Source of the DNA: Zygnema cylindricum
Taxonomy: Eukaryota; Streptophyta; Zygnematophyceae; Zygnematales; Zygnemataceae
Length of the DNA stretch: 64,000 nt
Direction: 5' to 3'
Assembly (NCBI GenBank): GCA_037447655.1
Contig: JBBHKE010001362.1
Span: 1 to 64,000, forward strand
The stretch's first letter is position 1. Each line of letters opens with the position of its first letter. Below are positions 45,643 through 58,232 of this stretch, one piece after another. The position numbers and the translations under genes were made by a program. The notes under the pieces were generated by a model. That model saw only the letters and a program-made list of their open reading frames with translations. It had not been told where the DNA came from and did not search any database.

Positions 45643-46826
45643 GAGATGCAGGGGTGGATGAAAGGAAGGGACGGAGGAAGGGAGTGAGGGAGGGAGAAAG
45701 GGCGAGATAGAGAGTGGTAGACAGAGAGAGAGGGTTAGTGAGGAAGAGATGGAAAGAGAGAGAAGGAGAGGGACAGGCAAAGAGAGAGGGAGAAAGAGGG
45801 AGATATAGGAGAGAGAGGGAAAAAGAGGGAGATAGAGGAGAGAAACAGAGGGATAGAGAGAGAGGGAGGGAAGGTGGGAGAAAAGAGAGAGTTAAGGAAA
45901 AACAAAAAGAGGTAAGGAGAGAGAGAGGTATTGAGTGAGGTAAAGGGAGAGAGAGATAAAGGGAGAGAGAGGGGGAGAGAGGGGGAGAGAGGGAGAGTGA
46001 GAAAGAGGGAGAGAGAAGGACAAAGAGAGAGAGAGAGAGTGAGAGCGAGAAAGTGAGAGGTGTAGGGAGAGAGGGAGGCGCATAAAAAGTGGCAAAGAGG
46101 AAGATACAACGAGAGATGTATAAAGAAAGTTGGAGAGAGGTGTAAAGAGAGAGATAGGGAGAGAGAGAGAGGCAGAGAGAAAGGAAGAGAGAGAGGCTAA
46201 GGAAGGAAGAGGTGGAGAGAATAAGAGTGGCAAAGAGACAGAGGTTGCAAGAGGTGGTAAGAAAGAGGTAAAGAGAGGCATGGAAAGAGGCTTGGAGAGA
46301 AAGGCAAAGCGTCTAGGCATAAAGAGAGGCGAGGTATAGATAGGCAAAGAGAGGCGCAAGTAGAGACCGAGAGAGGTGAAGAGAAAGCAGAGGTGTAAAG
46401 GTAGAGGCATGGAGAGATGTAGATAGAGAGATAGAAAGAGACAAAGAGAGCGATAGAGAAAAGTGAAAGAGATAGATAAAGGTAAAGAGAGAGAGGTAAA
46501 AAGATAGAGAGGGAGACAACGAGAGATAGAGATAAAAGCGAGGGAGAGAAAATGAGAGTGACACAAAGAGAAAGATAAAGAGAAAGAGGTAGAGAGATAG
46601 AGAGAGTAAGAGAGAATGAACGTTAGAAAGAGGTAGAGATGAGAGAGGGAAAAAGAAAGAGAGAGAGCCAAAAAAAATATGTTGAAATGAGGGAAATAGG
46701 GAGATAGAGATAGATAAAGAGAGAGATTAAGGGAGAGAGTGATACGAAGAGAGAGAGGGAGTAAGAGGGAGAGGGAAAGGGAGAGAGTGAGATAGAAAGA
46801 GAGAGAAAGACAAAAAAAGAGATAAA
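44836..46826. repeat. 2-kb purine-only (GA) tract
   Basis: The plus strand is almost entirely G and A for about 2 kb: GGGGGAGAG units (44840-45060), GGGAGA units (45090-45330), GGAAGA/GGAAGG units (45335-45540), then AGAGAGGGAGA units decaying to 46826. G-runs of five or more are frequent in the first part. Long ORFs in several frames (such as 45058-45687 and 45892-46836) are by-products of the repeat. The GH30 gene lies on its left. Confidence 0.95.
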
Positions 46827-48499
46827 CATAGGGCACCCCGTGATCTCGAGGTCGTTTAGTTGTGCATCTTTTTATTCAAGGTGAAGGTTTTTTGTAGCAG
46901 TTCACCTTTTTTCGACTCTATGAGGTAGAATCACAAAATGGTTCAAAATGATGGATAGAGTACACAAAAAAAAATGGAGAGGAACCTATTTTCACAATTG
47001 TGATAAAAACAATCTATATGAAAAAAGAGGTGGATGTTAATGGCCTTTTTTAGCATATACAGTTAAATGAACGTTTTGTACAAAAGGTGTTAGTAATAAA
47101 GAAGCATGTTTTGGACGTTAGACCACCTTGTTGATGTTGTTTCTATACCAATTTCGTTACATAACAGTTAATCTTGCATTGATGCAGTTGACTATTCTAT
47201 AGGGTGTGTTTTTCTCACTTCTTTGTTATCTTTTGGTTTTTGTCTGTTGTGTTAACAGATTGGCCATAGTTCGCACTGAAGGATGTTAATATACAATATT
47301 ATTTTAAAGCTTCAAATAATGTTTCGATATTGGTATTGAAACAAAATAGTGTTACATCAAGGTTTCAACTACGCTACAAAAATGCCATCAAATTACTCTC
47401 ACTCAAATTAGATGTCTTGTCATTATCCTTGTCTTTTTTCACTTGTGGAAACTTCTATTTTAGTATTGGAATTGACCTACGTTTTGTGACCTGCCGCACA
47501 ATTTGTACAATTATTTAAGTAAATGTACGTTTGCTATAAAATGTAACTTAACAATAGTGCTTGCCTACGAGTACAAAAAAAATGTTTTTGTTGTTGTTGG
47601 TTGAATTTTGTTTAAAGTTTTATAACATTTTGGGTGTGCTAAAATTGGTAACCTTTTGGATGAATTATTTGGAAAGGCTACAAACCCAACTTTTTTTTGA
47701 GTCGGTAAGATGACAACTTTGATTGTGGAGTGAAGGTGTAATATTGGTCAGATGTCGACTTTAGATCTTAACTTGTGGTGAATATCGTGTATGCATTGTT
47801 ATGTATAGTTTTGAAAAGCCAGTAAAATTGCGTGTAATTTAATATTGGTGATCTCTTTGGGAAAACTTGTACGCAAAGGTCAAAACTAGGTAAGAAATTC
47901 TTGAAAAGGACTCATAATCAGTTTGTTAAAGATAACATGTAAAACGTGCTATGGTTTATTCACATCTTATATCATTATCTGTTTCTCGCGAAAACCTTTA
48001 GGCGAAACTAATCATTCAACCGTATGCCTATGCATTTCCTATTAATTGGCCAACATTTTTTTTTATGACAATCTCTAATGTGACACTACATATGGATGTG
48101 GGATCAAGAGAATCTCTAATTGTCCATTTACAAAAAAGAATCAAATTCCATAGATGGATGTTACATTGGATCGAATTGGTATCTGCTAAGAAGTTTGTAA
48201 AACGTTATTCTTTTTTAAGGGGGAAGAAGTTAGACGTAGTTTATTTTTAGCTTATTTTAAGTCACGTTGTGGGTTCTTAGCAGTTGGAGTTTAATGCATA
48301 AGTTAACCGTTGTGCACCACAAAATTTAGGCTTGAGGATTATGTCACCTCACGATTTGGTCCGTACATTTAAATCATGAGCTTAGTATTGTATTCACCCT
48401 CATGTTAATGTAAAATGTTAAGTTTTCTACGACCCTTGTGACAATGGTTTTGATGTTGTTGCGAATGACCCTCCTTTTCAGAGTCATAACATTGCAACA
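46827..48499. other. Intergenic sequence, no recognised features
   Basis: AT-rich, with short ORFs only. I see no TIRs, LTRs or coding similarity. Confidence 0.5.
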
Positions 48500-49110
48500 T
48501 ACCATTTTTGTTTGAAGTTTTGTTTAAGGAATGCTTTTGCCAGTCGGTTTGGGAAAACCACCAATTTCATTGGTTTCCAAGGAGCTATTAGACACTTTGC
48601 CAACGCCATTTACCATAATCATACCAAATACATTATGGTCCAAAGTCATTAAACAAAAAAGCTTATAATTATCGGTGTTGCCAGTTTTTACTACATTGGC
48701 ACACACGACAATCTCACTAACGATCTTCGCTGGCCCCACATTGAGTAGTATTGCCTCACTTCCGACTTGTCTCCTTTACCCTCAAACTTTTCCACAGATC
48801 TTGAAGTTGAAAGGGCCAATTTAGAGCTACAAGCCACTCTATTTTTGTAATTCTTTAATCCCTTTATTTGCTTAGCGTTTCCTGTACATATCTACGTCAA
48901 TAAATAGCGCAAGTTTATCGCAAGTAATACACGTCAATTGACAACGGCTGTGAATGTTGTGCGAGAGATGTTAGAGTGGAAGCGAATGATTGAAAAGCAT
49001 AGTAATATTTGTGGAGGAGAAAAAGAGTCGGGCCATTGATGCATTTTTTGCAACAAAAGAGGATATGTTCACACATGACCATGTGGAAAAATAAACTCAT
49101 CTACATCTGT
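48500..49110 (+). other. Possible decayed coding region of unknown type
   Basis: Plus-strand translation in one frame gives fairly long stretches between stops (GKPPISLVSKELLDTLPTPF..., then NVVREMLEWKRMIEKHSNIC and a Cys-rich CIFCNKRGYVHT). The second part loosely resembles a zinc-knuckle region of a retroelement. No family can be assigned and several stops are present. Confidence 0.25.
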
Positions 49111-49890
49111 TACATACAAAAGGCACGGTTGATGACAAACTTTGTCTCACTATTGTTCATATTCTAGCCTTTGAAACTCTCATTCTACAAAATCTAGGTG
49201 CAAAACTAGAGTCGCGTTTAAGCCATGAATACCTCCCTCACAACCTACCAATTCACCACATCAAAATAATGTGGGGAAACATAATCGCGAAACGCCCCTT
49301 TGTAATTGTAAACACGTCGATCAAGCCACATGTGGATACACGTTTTCCTCAACAACAATACGATAAACACCACATGTAAGCATTGAGACAGCAAGAAGGC
49401 GTGTTGTTGACAAAATGGGTGTTTCGGTGGGTTGCACGTGTCCTCAACATACTGAGAAGCCACCTTGAAACCTTGCAATGGATTTTTTTGAGAGAAGATA
49501 TCATGTAAAAGCTCATACTCCATTCTAGAATGTCCCCCTGTCAAAAAATGAGGGCATCAATGCTTTAGCGGAGGTTTCCTAGTCAAACTCAAAGGGGTTA
49601 AAAAGGTCGTGTGATTCAAAAAATGGTGGAGGCTCATCAAATGCGCCGGGGTGAAGGTTTAGAAGGGCCTCAAAAGTTGACTTTGTAGTTGATAGTGGTG
49701 TGAAAGGGCATAGCGCCCAAGGAGCACAAGAGGGTTCACCACATTGCGTGATGTGCGCGACATGACGCATGCGGAGTGCGGAGGCAAGGAGTGGAGTGTG
49801 GCGTCGAGAAAGAGTCACAAAATGGAAAACAAATCTATTCGAATGCTCTTGCTGAAGGGATTCCCAATCCCCACGGAAGAATCGTTGACT

Positions 49891-49962
49891 GCTAGAAGTT
49901 GTTTCTTAAGCCCCACTAGCGCCCATGCTAGAAGTTGTTTCTTAAGCCCCACTAGCGCCCAC
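49891..49962. repeat. Perfect tandem duplication, period 36 bp
   Basis: The unit starting GCTAGAAGTTGTTTCTTAAG occurs at 49891-49926 and 49927-49962. The last base differs. It lies in a 76-codon plus-strand ORF of no recognised function, adding 12 codons in frame. Confidence 0.9.
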
Positions 49963-50279
49963 ACGGGAAGGTAAGACTAGAACCCAAAGCGGAAAACAAA
50001 AGGGAAAGGTCCTAGGTTTACTTATTTAGTCGTCGGCTAGAAGCTCGAGTGGGAACTGCAAAGCAACTTAAGCGGCTTTTGGAGATGAGGAGGCATGCGA
50101 GAGTAAAATCGTGGTCAAAGGTAATCGAGATATTAACAACCCAACACGTGAAAGTTACGCATAAACTCTCAATCGCTATGACAAGGGTCTCGCTGAATGC
50201 GAGATTGTTAAGAGGAGGCCCTCCTTCGGAATGTGAACGAGCCAGAAAAGCCTCTTGACACGGTCTTACATGTCTCGCT

Positions 50280-50500
50280 AAAGCGATAGTTTTTTTTTGT
50301 AGGGGTCTCGATGGCGCAGTGTCATTTCACGAAAAGGTGAAAAATCTGCGAAGGTGAAAAATCTGCGAAGTCATGGCGGCCGGACATGAGAGGTTTACGC
50401 AAAGGCATGTTGTACAGCCACGCCTGCAAGGCTGTACATCTACAATGTCACGCAATGACATGCGACATGCCAAATTGTTTCAAAAATTACGCTGTAACTG
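50280..50500 (+). repeat. Repeat shared with 62565-62720
   Basis: Both have a T-run then TGTAGGG(G)TCTC, GTCATTTCACG, GGCTGTACATCTACAATGTCACG (GCTGTAAGTCTACAATGTCACG at the other site) and TTTCAAAAA. This places it with the K-type elements. It contains a small tandem GGTGAAAAATCTGCGAA, twice (50334-50368). Confidence 0.6.
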
Positions 50501-51003
50501 GGTCCAACAGTAGACTTCGTAAACTGGAAACAGTCAAATTAACCAATACAAAAGTTAAAAAATTTGGTTTAAAATTTAAGTTGTACCTGGATCCAACATC
50601 AGGCTCAGTAAACTGGAAGTAAGCATATCTTTACTCGGAGGTCGAACAATCCCAAACTCATCTTCTAACCAAAAAGTTCGTCGAGTTCGAAGACCAAAAC
50701 TTGCTCGAATCGCATTCATAATGTATTAATTTGATGCTTCGATTCCAATCTTCCGAATCTCATCACCAAACTTGACAGTAATGACTTTGTTTCCTGTTCC
50801 ACTTCCTCCCTCTCCTCCTCTGATGTGTCTTGCGACGCTTCAAAATGTTTCGAAAAATACGGTGCGGCACGACAGATTGAAGTTGACAGCCGTCACAGGC
50901 ATTGTAGACGTATACAATCGTCACAAAGTTAGGTAACAATTTCGAGTAAACACATAGAGACACCTGAAATCCGGGTTAACGGGATCCGCGCTAAAAAACA
51001 AAG

Positions 51004-51385
51004 CATAGCTCAAAAGTAGGCGTTTTTATGGTAGGCCTTTGGTAGGCGCACAAAACTTTGGCACAAAACTCGCGTAGAGTAGGCATACTGTGTGTGTGCG
51101 TTTGTGCACACTTTTGTACGAGCGTACGAATCTGACGTATGATCATTGTACAGCGCACGCCGCTGGACGAAATTTTCAGCGAACTGACACAGCGTAGGAT
51201 GAGTTGTGTTATGGGCTTTTCATGTGATCTTCTTAGATCGTTACTTTTATCAGCGACCGTCCGATCGTCTGAATCTGACGGTTTAAATAAAAAATACCTC
51301 AAAACTCAGACATTTTTATATTTTTGTCCGAATGCTTTTCAAAATTTAGACATGGGCCTACTTTCACCTACTTTTGAATTATGAA
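51004..51385. mobile_element. Candidate MITE with CAAAAGTAGG termini
   Basis: Left CATAGCTCAAAAGTAGGCG and right, inverted, CATAATTCAAAAGTAGGTG, with a second inverted word GTAGGCC just inside. About 380 bp. No clear target duplication and no coding content. Confidence 0.6.
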
Positions 51386-51938
51386 ACAAAGTAAGTTCGC
51401 AAGTTACAAGACATTTTCGGTGCACGAATATACGTAATTATTAGAGCGTTTGTCAGTTGTGGTAGGTTAAAAATACTTCTGTGTGCACAGACCGTAAGCC
51501 CGGTCCGTACCATTCTGTTATGCACGATTTTTTCAACCATTTCTGTCGAAAAAGTCAGCTCTACGAAGTACGAGCAGTATCGAAAAGCTCATTTATGGTG
51601 TACGGACATGTAAAAAAGTTATAACACGTGGGAGTGAAACCTTGACCATTCACCATTTCTTCTGACACGTGGTAATAAAAGTCAAAAGCGAAGGCAACCG
51701 TAGTTGGACTTCGTACGTGTCCTTGTGGCTTAGGGACGCGCGATCCCGTTTTACAACAAGATGTTGCCGTACAATCTGTACGGCTGTCCCGGAGCTGTGT
51801 GGGGAAAATGTCGCGTCCACAAACCGACGAACCGCCAAATGTTTAAACTACGTGTAGTATTTCAAAATTCAAAAAAAGACATAAATAAGTGGCTATGTTG
51901 ATTTGAATAAAAACCCACTTCAATCCATCAACCATTTT

Positions 51939-51980
51939 CAATAATTCCTTTTAATTATTCAATAATTCCCTTTAATTATT
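51939..51980. repeat. 21-bp tandem duplication
   Basis: CAATAATTCC(T/C)TTTAATTATT twice. It lies about 260 bp before the GT14 exon start, in its presumed promoter region. Confidence 0.85.
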
Positions 51981-52235
51981 CAATATTATGTAATTTTCTT
52001 TTGTAATGTCATCAGGACTTGCGATTTTTACCATTTTTCCTCATTTCTTTCATCCAAAATAAAAGAATTACAATTCAGGTTATCATCAATCAACTATTCT
52101 CTCTCCTAATACGTTTTTTTTACCTCCATTTCATCAATATTTATACATATAATTCGATATTTTTTCAATTTCAAATCCCATTTTTTCTTTTTATTATTTT
52201 TACTTTCCCATTTTCGTAAAACTACCCCAGAAAAT

Positions 52236-52619
52236 ATGTCTCCACACAAATTTCTTCCACGCGCCGCTTTCCTATTGCCTCTCCTTATTCTTTCCACCTG
52301 CCCGATTTTCGGGGCAGCCTGGAAAATTTCCGATCACCTGCCCGGCTTCCAAACGTTCCAAAGGATCCAAAATTTCCCAAACTTGGGCGGACGAAGAATG
52401 CTGGTCTCCTCCAATGAGAGCCTGCCACGTGGCACTAAGGACGGATGGCCGGATGAAGTGGACGAGGCTCTTCTCACACGTGCGAGAGAAGCAGAGGAGG
52501 ATAGGAGGAGGGAGGAGGGAGAGGGAGGAGAGAAGAGGGGAAGGAAGAAGAAGGTGGCGCTCATGTTTTTGACACGTGGACCAATGCCGCACGACCGGCT
52601 GTGGGAGAAGTGGCTCAAG
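52236..52619 (+). CDS. First exon of a DUF266/GT14 Core-2/I-branching type glycosyltransferase
   Basis: The ATG at 52236 opens 128 codons. Residues 1-27 (MSPHKFLPRAAFLLPLLILS...) form a basic-hydrophobic signal anchor as in type II Golgi glycosyltransferases. A stem region rich in Arg/Glu follows (~55-108), then VALMFLTRGPMPHDRLWEKW near 110-126, the hallmark start of the plant DUF266 (PF02485) domain. A GT donor follows Lys 128 (AAG then GTAGAG); beyond it the frame becomes low-complexity Gly/Glu/Arg from GA-rich DNA. No later exon of the ~250-residue catalytic domain is found before the GMC gene, and a 7.6-kb Gypsy element starts 880 bp downstream. It is either a gene with a large repeat-filled intron whose exons I cannot see, or a truncated one. 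Confidence 0.68.
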
Positions 52620-53200
52620 GTAGAGAGGGGGAGGAAGAGGGAGATGCAGAACGGTGAAAGGAAGGGGAATGGGGACGGGGAGGGGAGAGAGAAGTGGGAG
52701 AGGGAAGAGGAAGGGGAAGGGGAAGAAAAGGGGGAAAGGGGAAAGTGGAAGGGGGAATAGGGATAGCGAGGGGGATCAGAAAATGGAAGCCAGGATTAGG
52801 GGGTTGCAAGGAAGGAGGGAGGGAGCAGGGAGGGAGGGAAGGAAGAATGAAGGGAGGGAGAGAAGGGAGAGCGGGAGATGCTCATTTCCATCTCAAGTTA
52901 TTCCTTTTGGTCTTTTTAACGAGAAAGGACAACAAAAACTTTATAGAGGGAGGGGATTTCTTATCTCTTTTGATTTTTTTAATTTTTTCTTTCTTCTTAT
53001 TCTTTTTTGCCTACCACTTATTCCAGTATTTGTTGACCACTTTTAAGTCATTCATGCATTTATTGAATAATTTGTTTATTTATTGATTACAAAATTATTA
53101 AAACACTTATTCTCCTATTTTCCCTCTCTCTCTCCCCCCCTCTCTTTCTCTCCGCCTCTCTCTCTCTCTCTCTAACCCTCTAAGACCAACGCTCCCCCTA
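52620..53200. repeat. GA-rich then CT-rich low-complexity DNA
   Basis: 52620-52880 is G/A-rich (GGGGAAGGGGAAG type) and 53115-53180 is C/T-rich (CTCTCTCT). ORFs across it (52654-53046, 52694-53086) are repeat-driven. It lies in the presumed first intron of the GT14 gene. Confidence 0.8.
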
Positions 53201-53501
53201 TCCCCATCCTTTCTTCTCAATCTGTGATTGAGAATCCCATCTCGATATCTATCCCCTCTCTCTATGAGGGGGTATTGTCCTCGTCATTGTCGCGAGCCAT
53301 CTAAAATTTGTCCTTAGCCTCTATCGTAAACTCTCCCCTTCGACCACTATTGGTCACACATTCAACCCCTCCTCCTCTAGCCGCTCCCACCTAGGTTCCC
53401 CCACCCGTGGTAACCCCTCAGCTAAATAGCCCTCCTATCGCCTCACCCGTTGCATGTACCTCTCAAGTTCCTCATTCTACCTCTCAACCTTTCGATCAAC
53501 T

Positions 53502-54470
53502 TGTAACAAGATCTCCTACCTCACAAAAAATCCCATTACTACAAACAATCCAACCACACATTCCACACATTGGAAAACACACATCCACATATGACAACAT
53601 TCACATAAGGATAAACTTTAAGTTAGAAGAAGCTTCTGTCCACATAACATTAGCTTGGTCTCTTGCCCTCGTGGCTCAACCCTTCTTATTAAAGTGTTTT
53701 CCACTACTCTCCACTCTTAATAATTCTATCTCTTAACTACTAAAACACTATTTAGTTAGTAAGAGATTTCAATGCAAAATGCCTTTTCTCCAATTTGGTA
53801 TTAATCGCTCAGGACCAAGATCAGCCGGAATTTCCACAAACTTTTCCCAAAGGAAAAGATGTCTACTCTCCTCTTACACTTCTCCATTTATCCATCATCG
53901 CCCTGGACTCGCCAGGCCAGAGTCAAAGCTCCGTTTGAACAGGCTTTTACCTGGGCCAATCATTGATCAGCAAGGACTCGGACTGACCAATGCAAAAACG
54001 TGCGAAATCTCTTACTAACTACTTAGCACTTTATTAACCAATCAAACGCTACGTTTCACTACGTAACATTTACGTGCAAAAGCGCGCGCCAAACGAAACG
54101 CGACTTCGCACGATCATGCGTCACAAATTTCGCACGTGAAACTTCCTACGAAATTCCCTTAAGTGAAAGTGACGTTTCGTACTAAAAATTGTACGAAACG
54201 AAGTACCATGCATACTGAACGTTTCATTAGAACTTTATGAAACGTTCACGCGAAATTTCGGTACTAATTTTGACCCTTAACCCGTTTCAATGATACCCAC
54301 CTGTTATTTAGACCCCACACTGCCACCTAAGTGCACCCATAGCTATAACTTTTGAAATATAACTCCAAATCGCGTGATTCTTTCGCGAACGTCTACCAAA
54401 TTTAATAATCTATAATCATAACTCCTAAATACCCTTTTATAAATTAGTTCGATCCGCTATTACTGTTACA
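53502..54470 (-). repeat. 3' LTR of the Gypsy element (normal)
   Basis: 969 bp from TGTAACAAGATCTCC to TTACTGTTACA on the plus strand, with TG...CA ends. The solo LTR at 5341-6293 is another copy. The region near 54050-54200 is dense in ACGAAACG/CGTTTCG words. Confidence 0.95.
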
Positions 54471-54489
54471 TCATCCCCTCCTTATTTTT
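54471..54489 (-). promoter_or_regulatory. Polypurine tract of the Gypsy element
   Basis: On the minus strand AAAAATAAGGAGGGGATGA directly precedes the 3' LTR. Confidence 0.82.
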
Positions 54490-54519
54490 AACTGCCCTCA
54501 GTTAAAACATTTTTAATTC

Positions 54520-57500
54520 TCAAGACGGGACCTCTATATTATTGTCTCTCCAATACCTCTGTAAAAATTCAGAATTTTTATCCTCTAGAGTCAACTCATC
54601 CTCAGGCCTCCCTAGATAATGCACTTGCCAGAATATAGTATCTCCGACCTTGAACCGTTGACCAACCCAATCTATTACCCATCTGTGTACTTCAGGTTCT
54701 ATAATTACTGAGGGATCCAATTCCAATTCTCCTTCGGTTGGTCGAAGATTCGCTGGTTTCAATTGGCTAATGTGTATCACTGGATGAATTTTTGTTGACG
54801 CCGGAAAGTGCAATTTGGCAGCAACTGACGATATCATCTCGATTACAGTAAATGGTCCAATGAACTTAGGAGCAAATTTCCCCGTAGGATCCGATTGTCC
54901 GTCGATCTTGCACCTGTAATGAGTTGTAGAAAGCCAAACCTTGTCACCTGTGCGTAACACCCAATCACCCCGTTTGCGGTTAGCATTTAATTCTTGCCTC
55001 CTTTGTGCCTCTACTAATGCATCACGGACAGTTCTCCAAACTGTTTGAATATATTCCCAAAATTCCGTTCCTGAACCCCTATTCTCTTGTGTGATCCCTG
55101 TTATTAAGTCTAATGCTTCTCTCGGTTGGTATCCGTATGCAACTTCAAATGGTGAGAATCCTGTACTAGCATGTTTACATGAATTGTATGCAAATTCCAT
55201 TAATGGCAGTTTGGATTCCCATGTGTTTTGAACTCCACTGCAAATAGTCCTAAGCATTTCTTCCAGTGTACGATTCATCCTTTCTGTTTGTCCATCTGTC
55301 TGAGGATGGTAAGAGGTACTCATTTTTAATTCAGTACCTAAATTTTGCTGCAATTCTTTCCAAAATGCAGATGTAAATTTAGAATCCCTATCACTGACTA
55401 TAGACAGGGGAACTCCATGATGTCTGACCACATTGTCAAAATATAACTTTGAAATATCTACAACTGAATGAGTAGTTTTGCAAGGGATAAATATTGCCAT
55501 TTTACTGAACCTATCGACTACGACCATGATACTGTCATTCCTTTTAGATGTAGCAGGCAACCTAACAATAAAATCCATACTGACAGATTCCCACGGTCTT
55601 TCGGGAATATCCAAAGGTTTTAAGAGACCTTTAGGTTTTTGGGTACTAGGTTTACTCTGTTGGCAAGGGACACAACTTTCTACGTGTTTTGACACCTCTT
55701 TTGCCATCCCAGGCCAAAACAATCTACTTTGCAACCGACTAAGGGTTTTATCTCGACCTAGATGTCCTAAATGCTCATGAGCTTCCCGTAAAATTTGTTT
55801 TCTTAAGTCTCCGACTTCAGGAATGCATAATCTATCCCCAATTTGCAAATACAGTAAACCAGCCTCTAGTCTAAAGTTTTTGACATGCCTCTCATTCAAT
55901 GGGTCAGAATTTCCTCCCGAAATATTTTTGCAAATCACAGCAAAATAAGGATCTTTATCATAACCATTTCTAACAGTATCTAAAAACAATTCATCCTGAA
56001 CCATAACACTTATTTCAAAACATCTACTTAAAGGATCTGCAACTACATTTGTCTTCCCAGGAATATGTTTGACATTAAATTTGAAATATGCTAATTTTTG
56101 CATCCACCTAACCTGTCTGCCAGTCATAATCTGTGCATCACTTAATCTCTGCAAATAAGAAAGGGCTTTATTATCACAGTGAACTGTAAATTCTTTATTA
56201 TGCAAATAACATCGCCATTTCACCAATGCATGTACAATTGCAAGTAATTCTTTTTCTTGTGCTGTATAGTTCTTTTCAGCATCATTGAATTTTCTGGACT
56301 CAAAAGCAATAGGATGAAAGTGTTTGCCGACTTTTTGACTTATGACTGCACCTAGACCTTTGTCAGATGCATCTGTAGTAATCAGAACTTCAAATTCCCC
56401 AGCAGGGTCAGGATACACCAGTGTAGGAGCAGAGGTCAACTTCCCTTTTAGTTCCTCGAATGCTCTCTCTTGATCAGCTCCCCACGCAAACGTCTCCTTT
56501 TCCCGAAGCAAATCCGTCAAAGGTGCAGCGATCATACTGAAGTTCTTTATAAATTTCCTGTAGTAAGTGGCCAATCCCAAAAATGATCTAACTTCCGTGA
56601 CATTAGTAGGTTGCTTCCAACTTTGGATTGCAGTGATTTTGGATGGATCTGTTTTAACACCTTCCCCACTAACTATATGTCCCAAAAATAATTGTTCACT
56701 TTTAAGAAAGCTGGATTTTGACAATTTTCCGTATAATTTTCTTTCTTTTAACCTTTCTAACACTTTTCTTAAATGAATTACATGTTGTTCTCTAGATTCA
56801 CTGTAAATTAGAATATCATCAATAAACACCTGAACAAACTCATCTATGTAATCAGAAAAAGTTTGGTTCATTAATCTTTGGTAAGTAGGCGGTGCATTCG
56901 TTAAGCCGAATGGCATTACTATCCATTCAAAATGACCCACCCTAGTCCTGAAAGCAGTTTTATCAACATCCTCAATTCTGATTGGCACCTGATTAAAGCC
57001 ACTACGCAGGTCAATCAATGAAAATACTTTAGCACCTTTTAAACGATCTATCAAATCAGAAATTAAAGGTAACGGATACTTATCCTTCACCGTAATCTTG
57101 TTCAGACTACGATAATCGACACACATTCTCAACGTTCCGTCCTTTTTTTTGACAAAGAGAACTGGTGCTCCATACGGTGATTTGCTGGGCTGAATATGTC
57201 CTTTCTCTAAGAGTTCTTTGATCTGTTTCTTTAACTCCTCTTGCTCAAAGAAACTGTGCTTATAAATTCCTGTGACAGGAGGATTACATCCAGGTTCAAG
57301 GTTAATAACATGTTCTACATCTCGGGAAGGTGGCCTTCCTGAGGGTAAATCATTAGGAAAAACATCTTGAAATTCAAAAATCAAATCTTTAACAGCAACA
57401 TCAGATGTATTAATGTCAGTTACAAAATCATATTTTAGTTTTTCAAAAGTTTTAGTGGTGTCTGATTTAGGGATGACATCAATGTTATTGTTTTCTCCCC

Positions 57501-58232
57501 CTCTTTCATCAGTAACTGCCTCAGTTACTAACAACAAGAAAGCATGATTTGTTTTATCTTTTAAGTGCTTTTTAAATTGTTTAGCAGATATTAAACCTTC
57601 CACTCCTAATCTGGTTATATTGTTTATATGATTCCTATGCAATTTCTTAGGAGATAATGCTTGCAAAACCTTCCAACCGTTTTCAGACTTCACTTTTAAG
57701 GTGTTAATTTCCCAATTAATTTGAGGATTATGTTCTGTTAACCAAGGCTTTCCCAGAATTAGTTCCTCACTTCCTAAATTCATTATTTCACACACAACTT
57801 TCATTTTATGACCCTGAATATCCACTTCAATTGTGTCAGTTTGTAAGTCTAATGTAGACTTATTACCATTTGCCACTTGAACATGTAAAGGTTTTTCCCT
57901 TATGACAGTAGGAATTTTATTTTCCTCTACAAACTTATGTGAAATAAAATTATGTGTGGCACCTGAATCAACCATTACTTTCAACGGTTTTCCTTCCACT
58001 AGTGACTCGAATCTAATCAAACTGTGTCTTGTGTCATCATTACTTAACTGTCCTAACATAAGTCTGTTGTTGAGAATTTCATCAGAAGGATTCTTTAAAC
58101 TATGCAGTGTAGTGAGAATCATAATAAATTCAGCTATCCTAACTTTTCCATTCATTAATTTGCCCTCCAAAGTTAACTCTTTAACTTCTGGATCTGGTTG
58201 ACTCAACTGAGGACTTTCAGTTAGTCCTTTCC
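54520..58232 (-). CDS. pol: Gypsy Pol polyprotein (protease, RT, RNase H, integrase, chromodomain-like end)
   Basis: An uninterrupted frame of about 1230 codons with no ATG at its start; it is reached by -1 frameshifting from gag. Counting from the TTG at 58206: protease [12 protein letters not shown] near 80, RT with [13 protein letters not shown] and active site [10 protein letters not shown] near 461 (FIDD for YxDD), RNase [13 protein letters not shown] near 610, integrase zinc region ([10 protein letters not shown] ... CVPC), catalytic residues in SMDFIV (~876), VSDRDSKF (~938) and [13 protein letters not shown] (~971). The C-terminus (about 1160-1228) has [17 protein letters not shown], similar to the core of a chromodomain, which in chromoviruses guides integration to heterochromatin. 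All catalytic motifs look intact. Confidence 0.93.

Noticed and set aside
44822-46836. Many long ORFs on both strands, up to 314 codons, rich in Arg/Glu/Gly or Ser/Pro/Leu
   Set aside because: They come from the purine-only repeat, which lacks stop codons in several frames; composition is pure repeat and no domain is present.
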